33,858 bases of DNA from Oscillospiraceae bacterium (GTDB lineage: Bacteria; Bacillota; Clostridia; UMGS1810), in NCBI GenBank assembly GCA_015068985.1, contig SVJL01000012.1, forward strand, positions 1 through 33,858. Reading direction: 5' to 3'. Shown here one piece after another: positions 9,045-18,200 of the stretch. A model generated the notes under the pieces. The model saw only the letters and a list, made by a program, of their open reading frames with translations, was not told where the DNA came from and searched no databases. Each line of letters begins with the position of its first letter. The first letter of the stretch is position 1. The translations under genes and the position numbers were made by a program.

Positions 9045-10469
9045 ATGAAAAAATTATTAGCATTTTTACTTGTAGCAGCTTTGATTTTATCAATGGGAAC
9101 CACAGTATTTGCCATCAAAGGCGGAGATGGTGAATTGAACGGAGCTATTGCTTTTGAGTTCAACTCAGCTGAAGCAATTAATGATCTTAACTTCGTTAGC
9201 GGAAGAAAGTTCACTGTAGATACAGAAAATGCAAACACATATGATGTGACCGCTCGTTTAACTGTCGGCACACAAACTCAGGCTCATTTTTATCTTACAG
9301 AGCAAGCGGTATCTGCCTTTAGTAATTCAAAATACAACTATGTTAATGTATTAATTAATAATGCTCAAGATACAGCACGTGAGGTTCAAATATACATTTT
9401 ATATAATGCAAACGGCAAAGCAACCTTACAGCCCGGATGGAATCTTGTTACTCTTCCAAAAAGAAACTTAGTTAATGCAGATAATGTTACATATTCTACC
9501 GGTAACTCTTTTAGAATGGTGGCAACCACAACAACTGCAGGTGAATACTACAATGTAGATAAAATTTGGCTCACTGCAGAGAGTCCGTATAATTATTCTT
9601 ACGCCGTAAGCTCTGATAGTGCAATTCTGTGGCAGTTCAATTCTGCAGAAGCGGTAGATGATGTTTCTATAGCAAATGTCAACTGCCCTACATTGAATGT
9701 TGATTATAATAATGTTGATTATAATAATGTTAATGCTTATAATGTTTCTGCTACTTTTACCACAAATGGTGTCAGAAGAATGCAGTTTAAATTTAATGAC
9801 AATACCATACAGGAAACCGATGAAAACGGAAATTACAAATACGATTATCTAAACATTTTAGTGGGCAACTTATCATCAGATGAGAACATCGGTTTCGGAT
9901 GCGGAATAAATTCATATGCAACAGCAATAACATCAATCATGCCCGGTTGGAGTGTTGTTTCTGTTCCTATTGACACTCTTTTCCGCCCAAGCACATCATC
10001 AGCTACCGGTAAGAGAAACGAATATGCTAATGTATATTCTTCAGGAATGTCACTACAGATGTGTGATGACAAAGGCGGAAATGGTACAAATGCTATATCA
10101 GGAATTGTTTACAATTTCGACATGATTTGGGTATCAAAAACACCTGCAGCAGTTGGAACTGCGGATGCAAACGGAACAATTGTTTCTCAGGTTCCCTTAA
10201 CCTGCACTGATGCGGTTATAAACTCCGACGGCACAGCAAGCTGCAAAATCACTAACTGGCCCGGCGAACGCTTTGTTGTTATTTTTGCAACCTACAACGC
10301 CGATGGCAGCTTAAACAGCGTTGATTGCGTAAAAGATTATGACGGCGGCGAAAACAAAGAAACCGTTGTTAATTCAAGCAAGGCTCTCACAATTCCCGAG
10401 GGCGGCACAACAAAGGTTATGGTATGGAACGGTTTTGGCGAAATCGCACCAATGACAACTGTAAAATAA
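9045..10469 (+). CDS. Secreted protein with two copies of a beta-rich (CBM-like) domain
   Basis: Signal peptide MKKLLAFLLVAALILSMGTTVFA; AIAFEFNSAEAINDLN...PGWNLVTLPKRN...VDKIWLTAE and a second diverged copy AILWQFNSAEAVDDVS...PGWSVVSVPIDT...FDMIWVSK; RBS AAAGGG. Confidence 0.85.
   Translation: MKKLLAFLLVAALILSMGTTVFAIKGGDGELNGAIAFEFNSAEAINDLNFVSGRKFTVDTENANTYDVTARLTVGTQTQAHFYLTEQAVSAFSNSKYNYVNVLINNAQDTAREVQIYILYNANGKATLQPGWNLVTLPKRNLVNADNVTYSTGNSFRMVATTTTAGEYYNVDKIWLTAESPYNYSYAVSSDSAILWQFNSAEAVDDVSIANVNCPTLNVDYNNVDYNNVNAYNVSATFTTNGVRRMQFKFNDNTIQETDENGNYKYDYLNILVGNLSSDENIGFGCGINSYATAITSIMPGWSVVSVPIDTLFRPSTSSATGKRNEYANVYSSGMSLQMCDDKGGNGTNAISGIVYNFDMIWVSKTPAAVGTADANGTIVSQVPLTCTDAVINSDGTASCKITNWPGERFVVIFATYNADGSLNSVDCVKDYDGGENKETVVNSSKALTIPEGGTTKVMVWNGFGEIAPMTTVK
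9699..9728 (+). repeat. Tandem in-frame 15-bp repeat (GTTGATTATAATAAT x2)
   Basis: gttgattataataat at 9699-9713 and 9714-9728, followed by a degenerate third unit; encodes VDYNNVDYNN. Confidence 0.9.
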
Positions 10470-10482
10470 ATTGTTTTTAACC

Positions 10483-10518
10483 GTCTATTGTTTAACGCAT
10501 CTGCGTTAAACAATAGAC
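10483..10518. repeat. Perfect 17-bp-arm palindrome in an intergenic junction
   Basis: GTCTATTGTTTAACGCA-TC-TGCGTTAAACAATAGAC; no T-tract follows. Confidence 0.95.
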
Positions 10519-10538
10519 AAGAAAGGCTTGGTGAGCTT

Positions 10539-13187
10539 TTGAAAATCACAAATAAATTTTTATCATTTTTTCTAATAATAATTATTCTGGCATCGTTCTT
10601 TTCTGTGCCGGCATTGGCAGAGGCTGCAGACGACAATGGTGCTGTTGCTTTCGAGTTTAACAGCGCAGATGTAATTAATTCTCTTTCGTATGTTGCCGCC
10701 GACAGAATTTTAAAGGTTGACACAGACAATGCCAATTCCTATTCTGTTACTGCACTTTTGGATGCAGGAACTCAGGCACAAGCGCATATATATTTCAATT
10801 CTGCAGCAGTTGATGCATTCAACAATGCCAATTACAATTATGTCAATGTTTTGATTCGCAATGGTCAATCAACAGCACAGGAAATGGCTATGTATGTTTT
10901 GTATAATTCAAAGGGAAAAGCTACGCTTCAACCCGGATGGAATATTGTAAGTCTGCCTAAAAGGGATATGGTTAATGCAGACAATGTTACCTATACCACA
11001 GGCTCCTCAATAAGATTTGTCCCCTCTGCTCGTAACAGCGGTGACATTTATAACATCGACAAAATCTGGCTTACAGCCGATAAGGTGACAGCTTCTGCTC
11101 TCACCCTTGAAAACACCGCACCCTCTGACAAATTCAATGATATGAGCATTCTTGACGCTTCGGTAACCTTTGAATTCAATCAGGATGTTCAGGTATCTTC
11201 CAAAGATGCGTTTTTTGTGTCGGAAGCCAACGAAAAAATAAGTGCTACCCTCACAGCAAAAGGCAAAACTGTTTTTGTGAAGGCAGACAAAGCTCTTTTG
11301 CCCGGCACTGCCTACACCCTCGATTCAGGGAAATCACGTGTTCGTTCACCTTTGGGCATTCCCTTTGCTGGAAAGCTCTCAAAAAGCTTTACAACCTCAG
11401 CCGACACGCTTTCAATCGGAAGCATAAACGCAGTTGACTCTCTTGGCGAAGAGGTTACATCAACAAACTCCGGCACAGTTTATCTCAGTGCAAAAGCACT
11501 CAACACAGGTGCCGTCAAAGAATCGGTTATTATTGGTGCAACGGTTGTTTCTCCCGAAAACGGTCAGGCAACCACTTTGCTTTCCTCCGCTTTTGAATTG
11601 CCGGCTCAGATGACCGAACCGCAAAGTATTCCGAGCTTTGAGGTTAGTGCTGTGCAAGGATGCAAATTGATTGCATTTGTTGTTTCGGCATCAGATGAAC
11701 TTTCGCCTCTTTCAACAAGCTATCTTGTTGTTGAAAATGATGAAAAGCTCACCCGCACCTACCTTTCGGGTTCAGAAAAATCTGAAAGTGTGAGCGTGAG
11801 CCTTGAAGAGCCGGCTCTTAACGTTGACACTCTCACCATCAAGGGCAAAACAGACGGATTCCCCGAAGGCTTAGCAATGGTGAGCATTCGCGAAAAAGAG
11901 TCGGGCAAGCTAACTGCAATATTCCCCGTTGTTTGCACAAAAACCGGTGATTTTTCGTGCAGTTATGTGTTTGACGGCACAAACAGCGGATGGTATGAGG
12001 TGAGTGCAATTGCCAAGGGTGCATCGGATGCCGCATCAAAGCAAACCTACTACCTTGGCGACGGCACCAAAGAAGAAATTCGTGCTGCTTTCGACTCAAA
12101 CACCGTAAGCGTGGATGATGCGACAGAAATTCTGCAAAAATGGAGAGACGGCATGGGCATTGCATCAACATATGACGATGAACTCATCTCTCACATGGCA
12201 GCCGTTCTTTGTGAACAAAAACCCTATGATACCTATGCAAGCCTTATTGAGGTTATGAACCTCTCGGTAACGGCACTTGACGAACTCAACGATGCCTCAT
12301 GGTCAACCTTTGCTGACGTGACAGATAAATATTCTATTATACTCAACAACGACGAATCGCTGGAGGATTTTGAAGAATATGGTGCAAGCGGCAAAGCGGA
12401 AATATATAAAATAGCAGTTAAATCATCGCCCTTTGCAAACTTTGCAGATTTCAGAGAAGCAATTGCCAAAGGCACAAAAACCTATGCCAAAAAGCTTGAA
12501 GAAGAAAAGCAAGCAAGCCGCAGACCGAGCAGTTCGGGCGGCGGTGGCGGTGGCGGAAGCATTTCTGTTGGTTCATCCTCTGCTTCTCAGCTCACTCAGG
12601 AAGCGGAAAAACCCATTGCCGACACAGTCAGCGGCAAAGCCGAATTTGCCGATTTTTCATCTGACCACTGGGCATATAGCTCGGTTAACGAGCTTTCATC
12701 ACGCAACATAATTGTGGGCTACGAAGACGGCAGTTTCCGTCCCGACAAGGCGGTTACCCGTGCCGAATTTGTAAAAATGCTCGTTGGTGCTTTTACGTTC
12801 TCTGAGGGCAAAGGCGAAAAGTTTGACGATGTGCCGGAAGACGCATGGTACAAAGACTTTTTAGCAAGAGCAAGCAGCGCAGGAGTTGTTAAGGGAGCCG
12901 ATGGCAAATTCAATCCCGATGCGGCAATAACCCGTCAGGATGCGGCACTTATGCTCTACAGAAGTCTTGCACACAAAAATGCCAAAATAGACGGCAATGC
13001 AAATTTTGCTGATGAACATATGCTCTCTGATTATGCATCCGAAGCCGTTAAGGCTCTTGCCGGTTCAGGGCTTATTTCGGGCTATGAAGACGGCAGCTTT
13101 GCACCAAAAAATAAAATAACAAGAGCAGAAACAGCAAAACTCATATACTCTGCAATTTGTTACCTTACCGGAGGTGAGGCAAAATGA
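10539..13187 (+). CDS. Cell-surface protein: CBM-like domain, Ig-like region, Gly-rich linker and three C-terminal SLH domains
   Basis: Signal peptide LKITNKFLSFFLIIIILASFFSVPALAEA; N-terminal domain closely similar to the 9045 protein; SSGGGGGGGS linker; SLH repeats FADFSSDHWAYSSVNELSSRNIIVGYEDGSFRPDKAVTRAEF, FDDVPEDAWYKDF..., FADEHMLSDYA...GYEDGSFAPKNKITRAE. Start uncertain: the ORF track uses TTG 10488 inside the palindrome; TTG 10539 after GGTGAG is more plausible. Confidence 0.88.
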   Translation: MKITNKFLSFFLIIIILASFFSVPALAEAADDNGAVAFEFNSADVINSLSYVAADRILKVDTDNANSYSVTALLDAGTQAQAHIYFNSAAVDAFNNANYNYVNVLIRNGQSTAQEMAMYVLYNSKGKATLQPGWNIVSLPKRDMVNADNVTYTTGSSIRFVPSARNSGDIYNIDKIWLTADKVTASALTLENTAPSDKFNDMSILDASVTFEFNQDVQVSSKDAFFVSEANEKISATLTAKGKTVFVKADKALLPGTAYTLDSGKSRVRSPLGIPFAGKLSKSFTTSADTLSIGSINAVDSLGEEVTSTNSGTVYLSAKALNTGAVKESVIIGATVVSPENGQATTLLSSAFELPAQMTEPQSIPSFEVSAVQGCKLIAFVVSASDELSPLSTSYLVVENDEKLTRTYLSGSEKSESVSVSLEEPALNVDTLTIKGKTDGFPEGLAMVSIREKESGKLTAIFPVVCTKTGDFSCSYVFDGTNSGWYEVSAIAKGASDAASKQTYYLGDGTKEEIRAAFDSNTVSVDDATEILQKWRDGMGIASTYDDELISHMAAVLCEQKPYDTYASLIEVMNLSVTALDELNDASWSTFADVTDKYSIILNNDESLEDFEEYGASGKAEIYKIAVKSSPFANFADFREAIAKGTKTYAKKLEEEKQASRRPSSSGGGGGGGSISVGSSSASQLTQEAEKPIADTVSGKAEFADFSSDHWAYSSVNELSSRNIIVGYEDGSFRPDKAVTRAEFVKMLVGAFTFSEGKGEKFDDVPEDAWYKDFLARASSAGVVKGADGKFNPDAAITRQDAALMLYRSLAHKNAKIDGNANFADEHMLSDYASEAVKALAGSGLISGYEDGSFAPKNKITRAETAKLIYSAICYLTGGEAK

Positions 13188-15769
13188 AAATAAGAGCAAT
13201 TTTAATATCTTTTGTATTAATAGTATCTCTCTTGCCTCTTTCGGCATTTGCTGACCAAAACGCCCACAGTGTCAACCATGATTTTCTGGTCAGCCTTGGA
13301 ATTTGCGAAAGCGGCGACGCTTTGAGCAATGCCGACTCAATAGTAACCAGAGCAGAATTTATTCGTTATGCGGTAAAGGCCACGGCAATGCCGGCAGAAT
13401 CTTTGGCGTCTGATTCCGACGTGCTCCCCTTTGCCGACGTAAACTCTTCTCACGAGGATTTTCTCTACATCAGCACCGCTGTAAAGCTTGGCATCATATC
13501 GGGAGCTAACGGCTTTTTTCTGCCCGACAGTCCCATAAGTATGCAGGCTGCGGCAAAAATTGCCATTCACGTTTTAGACTATCAGATTATGGCTGAAGCC
13601 TACGGCGGCTACCCCACAGGCTATATGAAATATGCCAACGATTTTGACCTTTTTGATGGTTGCGAAATCAAAAGCGAAGCATCTCTCACATCGAGCGACG
13701 TGGCGAAACTTCTGGTTAACACCCTAAACGCCAACGTGCTTGAAACAACCGCAGTTGGCAATGACGGCAACAAATACGGTTCGATGGAAAATCTTCTTTC
13801 CAGAAGACACAAAATATACAAAGCCGAGGGCATTGTTACGGCAAACACCTATTCTTCAATCCTGACATCTGACGGAATCGGGGATGCCGACCTTATCTCA
13901 ATTGGTTCTCAGAACTACAAAACCGGAACCGCCCAAAATACCCATAAATATTTAGGCTACAGCGTTGAAGCATATTACCGCGAAACCAACAGTGCAACCC
14001 CTGTTCTTGTACACATTATGCCAAAGGCAGAAGACAACAACGTTACCACCATAAAGGGCGAAGACATAACAAACGTTACCCCATCTGCCCTCACATACTA
14101 CGAAAATGACACCGAAGAAACCATCAGCATTTCTGCCGATGTGTCAATTGTGAAAAACGGAACTCTTGCTTCCGTTACCAAAACCAACATAAAAGAGACC
14201 GTTATTCCCAAAAACGGCGTTGTAACCCTCATCGACAACAACTCAAACCGTCAGGTCGACGTGATTATTGTGGAAGATTACCGCACAGTTTCGGTGCGAG
14301 GTCTTTCTGCCAAAACTCACTCTGTGTCAGACGGACTTGGCGGAGCGTCACTCGAGCTTGACCCCTCGGGCAACAACTACCACGTGTTTATGGAAAAAAA
14401 CGGAAAGCCCGCCACCTTTGATGACATTTCAGTTGGCAACATTATTTCCTACTACGAATCAACAGGCTCTGAACCGATTATGAAAAAGGTAGTGATAAGT
14501 AATCAGTCGGTAAAGGGAACTATTGAAGAAATAAGCTCTCAGGCCGATATGATAAAAATTGGCGGCAGCTTCTATAAGATTTCGGACAATGTAAAATCTC
14601 AAATCAGCATAGCCTCGAGCGGCACATTTTACATAGACCACTTTGGAAGAATTGTTGATTTTACAGCCCTCGAAAAAGATATTGTATACGGCTACATAAC
14701 CGGCATCAAAAAAGGCAGTTTTGATTCGTACATGGTAAAGATTTTCACTCAGAACAACCGTTGGGTTGAGCTTCCTCTTGCATCAAGGCTCCGTCACAAC
14801 GATGACGTTATAACTGCGTCGAAGCTCTATGATGAGCTTGGCGGCGAAAATCTTAAAAAGCAGCTCGTTACATATCTTGTAAGCGAAGACCGCAAGGTTA
14901 TCCGTCTTGACACTGCCCAAAAATTTGAACGAGGCTCAGAAGACGAAAAAAATGCTGTGCGTCAGCAGATTTTCCGCCTTTCCGACACCTACACACAAAC
15001 AAACTATCACTCCGACGGCCCGTCATTCTCCGACTATTGTTATCTGTCAGATACCATAATTTTCAGCATACCGAAAGACAGTTCCCAAAATTATGAATAC
15101 AGTGACGACAAATTCGACATAATAACCTATTCTGACCTCATAAACTCAGGAGTTTACAAAAACGTTCAGGTTTATGATATGGACGAGTTTGGCAATGCAA
15201 AAGCGTGTATTGTTGAATACAGCGAAAAAAGCGTCAACAACAACAAAGCCACTCAGCCTCTTATGATTGTTGACTCCGTGGTTGATTCCCTTAACTTTGA
15301 GGGTATTCCCGTAAAAGCCGTGAGAGGCTTCTACAGCGGTATGGAGGCAAAAATCATTCAGGCAGAGGGAAGCACCGCCATTGAAGATGCCAAGCTCGGC
15401 AAGGGTGATGTGATTCAGGTATCGCTTGATTCAAACGGCTACCTTAATGCAATCACAAAGCACCTCGACGGCAAAACCGAAAAAGACAAAAAAGTGCGCA
15501 CCGGCGGTGCATACGCCATATTCACCTTTATTGCCGGCAATGTTACTGCAGTTGATGAAGAAAAAGGCCTCATTGCTATTGACTTTGGCGACGGAGACGG
15601 CAGAACCTCAACCAGCAGGCTTACAAGCCTTAAAAGCGTGTATATCTACAACCGCTCTGCCGATTCTATGACGACCGGCGGCATCTCCGACATAAGCATT
15701 GGCGATTATGTGTATATGACGTCAAGGTATCTGAGAGCAAATTCTATTATTGTGGTAAGAGAAAAATAA
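13184..15769 (+). CDS. SLH-domain surface protein
   Basis: Signal peptide MKIRAILISFVLIVSLLPLSAFA; N-terminal SLH-like repeats (VTRAEFIRYAVKA...FADVNSSHEDFLYISTAVKLGIISGANGFFLPDSPISMQAAAKI); ATGA overlap with the previous gene. Confidence 0.85.
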   Translation: MKIRAILISFVLIVSLLPLSAFADQNAHSVNHDFLVSLGICESGDALSNADSIVTRAEFIRYAVKATAMPAESLASDSDVLPFADVNSSHEDFLYISTAVKLGIISGANGFFLPDSPISMQAAAKIAIHVLDYQIMAEAYGGYPTGYMKYANDFDLFDGCEIKSEASLTSSDVAKLLVNTLNANVLETTAVGNDGNKYGSMENLLSRRHKIYKAEGIVTANTYSSILTSDGIGDADLISIGSQNYKTGTAQNTHKYLGYSVEAYYRETNSATPVLVHIMPKAEDNNVTTIKGEDITNVTPSALTYYENDTEETISISADVSIVKNGTLASVTKTNIKETVIPKNGVVTLIDNNSNRQVDVIIVEDYRTVSVRGLSAKTHSVSDGLGGASLELDPSGNNYHVFMEKNGKPATFDDISVGNIISYYESTGSEPIMKKVVISNQSVKGTIEEISSQADMIKIGGSFYKISDNVKSQISIASSGTFYIDHFGRIVDFTALEKDIVYGYITGIKKGSFDSYMVKIFTQNNRWVELPLASRLRHNDDVITASKLYDELGGENLKKQLVTYLVSEDRKVIRLDTAQKFERGSEDEKNAVRQQIFRLSDTYTQTNYHSDGPSFSDYCYLSDTIIFSIPKDSSQNYEYSDDKFDIITYSDLINSGVYKNVQVYDMDEFGNAKACIVEYSEKSVNNNKATQPLMIVDSVVDSLNFEGIPVKAVRGFYSGMEAKIIQAEGSTAIEDAKLGKGDVIQVSLDSNGYLNAITKHLDGKTEKDKKVRTGGAYAIFTFIAGNVTAVDEEKGLIAIDFGDGDGRTSTSRLTSLKSVYIYNRSADSMTTGGISDISIGDYVYMTSRYLRANSIIVVREK

Positions 15770-15821
15770 TGTTTTGCCCCTAAAAGTCTTAATCTAAGGC
15801 AAAAATTTATGTGCGTCAACA

Positions 15822-16138
15822 TAAGTTGGATGACGTTTAGGAAGATAACACGCCATTCATATGCTTTTCTTTGCTCTTGGTGCTTATCTTGCCTTTGGCA
15901 TTTTAAAAATCTGCATTTTTTGCCGAACAAAAATTAACTCCGGCTGTCAGCCGTCGAACAGAATTTTTTAAATCAATGCAAAGAAAGCAGAAATTGATTT
16001 TGCATTGATTTTCGGCAAAAAATTTGATTTTTAAAACCGATAAGCAATACCGCTCCGAAAAGCATATGGATGGCTGCGTAGTGCGAGCCGCAGCTGTCGT
16101 ACCCGTGGGTAAGACTTACATATGCTCATCCAACTTAA
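15822..16138. repeat. Nested inverted-repeat element, copy 2 (outer arms TAAGTTGGATGA/TCATCCAACTTA; core 15881-16046)
   Basis: Arms 15822-15833/16127-16138; CCATTCATATGCTTTTC 15853-15869 / GAAAAGCATATGGATGG 16057-16073; core TGCTTATC...GATAAGCA with internal AAATCAATGCAAA/TTTGCATTGATTT. Inverted homologue of 1191-1350. Confidence 0.82.
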
Positions 16139-16184
16139 GCTAACACCATTTAAAATTCCGTTACATACGGAGGAGACAAATAAA

Positions 16185-17081
16185 GTGAAACCAATATACG
16201 TTAACATCAAAAATGAAAACGCAGAAATTTATCTTCATCATAAAGATGCCATCGACAAAAGCTATATGCGCTACTCGATGGAGCATTGCAAAAAGCCATA
16301 TATGGCTTCTGATTTTGAAAGCTATCAGAATCAGGATTTGTGGAGACTTATGTGCCTTTATGACTACCGAAGCCAAGAGGGCTTAGCCCCCACCATACAC
16401 ACCGACTATGAGCTCGTTAACGGCGGAGAGTGGGAATGTGCAATACGAATAAAAGACACTCACGACTTCCACGGCGGTCTGCACGGCTCCGAATGCTACG
16501 AAGAGGTCAGCCTGTTTGCCGACGGATGCGAGCTGAACATATTCGGCGAAAGCCAATTGTGGGCAGACAAGGTAAATTTTTATCAAAAATCCAATATATA
16601 TCTTCAAGGCACAAAAGACGAAACCATAGCTGTTCACCACAAATGGTATGAATTTGCATCATCAGGCGTGAGCATACGCCAAAAAATAGAATGGAAAGGT
16701 TCTTTTGTTATCGAAAAAGCCTTTCTTGCTATGCTTCCCATAAAACGGGAAAGCGAAAACGGAATCTCCATAACCGACCGGGCAAGAATCGACGGCTTAC
16801 CAAAGGTTTACGATGTGAGTCGGGTTGGTCACGAGTTAAACGGCGGTGAGGTGATGAGAAACGTAAAAAGTGCCGAGGTCTGGGGCGAAAAGTCGGGCAT
16901 TTATGCAAAAGTGACTGTGCTGTCCGACCTTAGTGACACAAACGCGTTTTTTATTCAGAACAACGCTATGTACAACAAAATATATTTTTCATATGCCGGT
17001 GACGGCGGCAAGCATATAACAAAATTTGGTGAAGCGTGGGAAGTGACCAGTCACTACGACATTTATATGCGTGTGCTATAA
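16185..17081 (+). CDS. Hypothetical protein
   Basis: RBS GGAGGAG followed by GTG 16185 (VKPIYVNIKNENAEIYLHHKD...). The ORF-track start at 16122 lies inside the repeat. No family recognised. Confidence 0.75.
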   Translation: MKPIYVNIKNENAEIYLHHKDAIDKSYMRYSMEHCKKPYMASDFESYQNQDLWRLMCLYDYRSQEGLAPTIHTDYELVNGGEWECAIRIKDTHDFHGGLHGSECYEEVSLFADGCELNIFGESQLWADKVNFYQKSNIYLQGTKDETIAVHHKWYEFASSGVSIRQKIEWKGSFVIEKAFLAMLPIKRESENGISITDRARIDGLPKVYDVSRVGHELNGGEVMRNVKSAEVWGEKSGIYAKVTVLSDLSDTNAFFIQNNAMYNKIYFSYAGDGGKHITKFGEAWEVTSHYDIYMRVL

Positions 17082-17281
17082 ATTATTGTTTAGCGAACTG
17101 ATTAGGTTAGAGCGAAAGGCTCCCCTGTGCAAGGGGAGCTGTCAGCGAAGCTGACTGAGGGGTTGTTTTTTAAAAAAATTATTTACAATCCCCCCACCAA
17201 GCAAAGCTTGGTCCCCCTCCCTTTACACAAGGGAGGCAACGCTTCAGCTCAATTTCATCGAATATATAAACAATAATTTAT
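17078..17281. mobile_element. MITE-like element, copy A of the TAAATTATTGTTTA family
   Basis: Termini ATAAATTATTGTTTA (17078-17092) and TAAACAATAATTTAT (17267-17281); interior GCGAAAGGCTCCCCTGTGCAAGGGGAGCTGTCAGCGAAGCTGACTGAGGGG... with hairpins. Confidence 0.75.
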
Positions 17282-17356
17282 CAAACGTCAAAACACATTC
17301 AATAAAATGCTTATCCACCTATGCTACAGCAATTAACATATGAAAGGAATTTAACC

Positions 17357-18199
17357 ATGAAATTCAACAACTCAATAGGATTTATTCAGGATATGAAAAT
17401 CTTTCTCGGCAATGACGACTATGATATGATTGATCAGCTCGTTGATGCAGGTTTGGAAACGGTTCAGGTTCTTTCCAGCGACATCCACCTGATGACACCC
17501 GAAAACGCCGAAAAAGTTCTTCGTGCAACAAGCGGAAAGCTGCGCATAACTTCGTTTTGGGCAGGCTGGTCAAGCCCCGATGTGTGGAACTTTGTGGATG
17601 GTCCGGCAACTCTTGGTCTTGTGCCCCACGCCTACAGAGCAAAACGACTTGACGAGCTTAAAATGGGTGTGGATTTTGCCAAAAAGCTTGGAGTGCACGA
17701 TGTGGCAACCCACGTTGGCTTTGTGCCCGAAACTCCAACACTTGAAGGCTACCGCGACCTTGTTGCGGCAGTAAGATACATTGCAGACTACTGTGCAAAA
17801 AACGATATGTATTTTAATTTTGAAACCGGTCAGGAAACTCCGGTCACTCTTATGAGACTGTTTTCTGACGTTGGAGCTGACAACCTCGGAGTAAATTTTG
17901 ATCCGGCAAATCTTATTTTATACGGAAGAGGCAACCCCATTGACGCTATCGACATATACGGCAGCAAAATTCGCGGTGTTCACGTTAAAGACGGTGACTA
18001 TCCAAAGGGCGATTTTTATAAGCTCGGCAATGAGAGAGTTGTTGGTGAGGGAAGTGTTAATTATCCCGTATTTCTTCCCAAACTGCTCAAGTCAGGCTAC
18101 ACAGGTGATCTCTACATAGAACGGGAAATCACAGGTCAGCAAAGAGCTGACGACATAAAGAAAACCATCACATACATCAAAACGCTTATGGGTGAATAA
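17357..18199 (+). CDS. Sugar phosphate isomerase/epimerase (xylose isomerase-like TIM barrel)
   Basis: MKFNNSIGFIQDMKIF...GVHDVATHVGFVP...FNFETGQETPVTL...NLGVNFDPANLILYG...IRGVHVKDGDYPKGD; RBS AAAGGA. Confidence 0.88.
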   Translation: MKFNNSIGFIQDMKIFLGNDDYDMIDQLVDAGLETVQVLSSDIHLMTPENAEKVLRATSGKLRITSFWAGWSSPDVWNFVDGPATLGLVPHAYRAKRLDELKMGVDFAKKLGVHDVATHVGFVPETPTLEGYRDLVAAVRYIADYCAKNDMYFNFETGQETPVTLMRLFSDVGADNLGVNFDPANLILYGRGNPIDAIDIYGSKIRGVHVKDGDYPKGDFYKLGNERVVGEGSVNYPVFLPKLLKSGYTGDLYIEREITGQQRADDIKKTITYIKTLMGE

Positions 18200-18200
18200 A

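Noticed and set aside
17100-17235. CRISPR-like repeats in the GC-rich intergenic segments
   Set aside because: Inverted rather than regularly spaced direct repeats; no spacers or cas genes.
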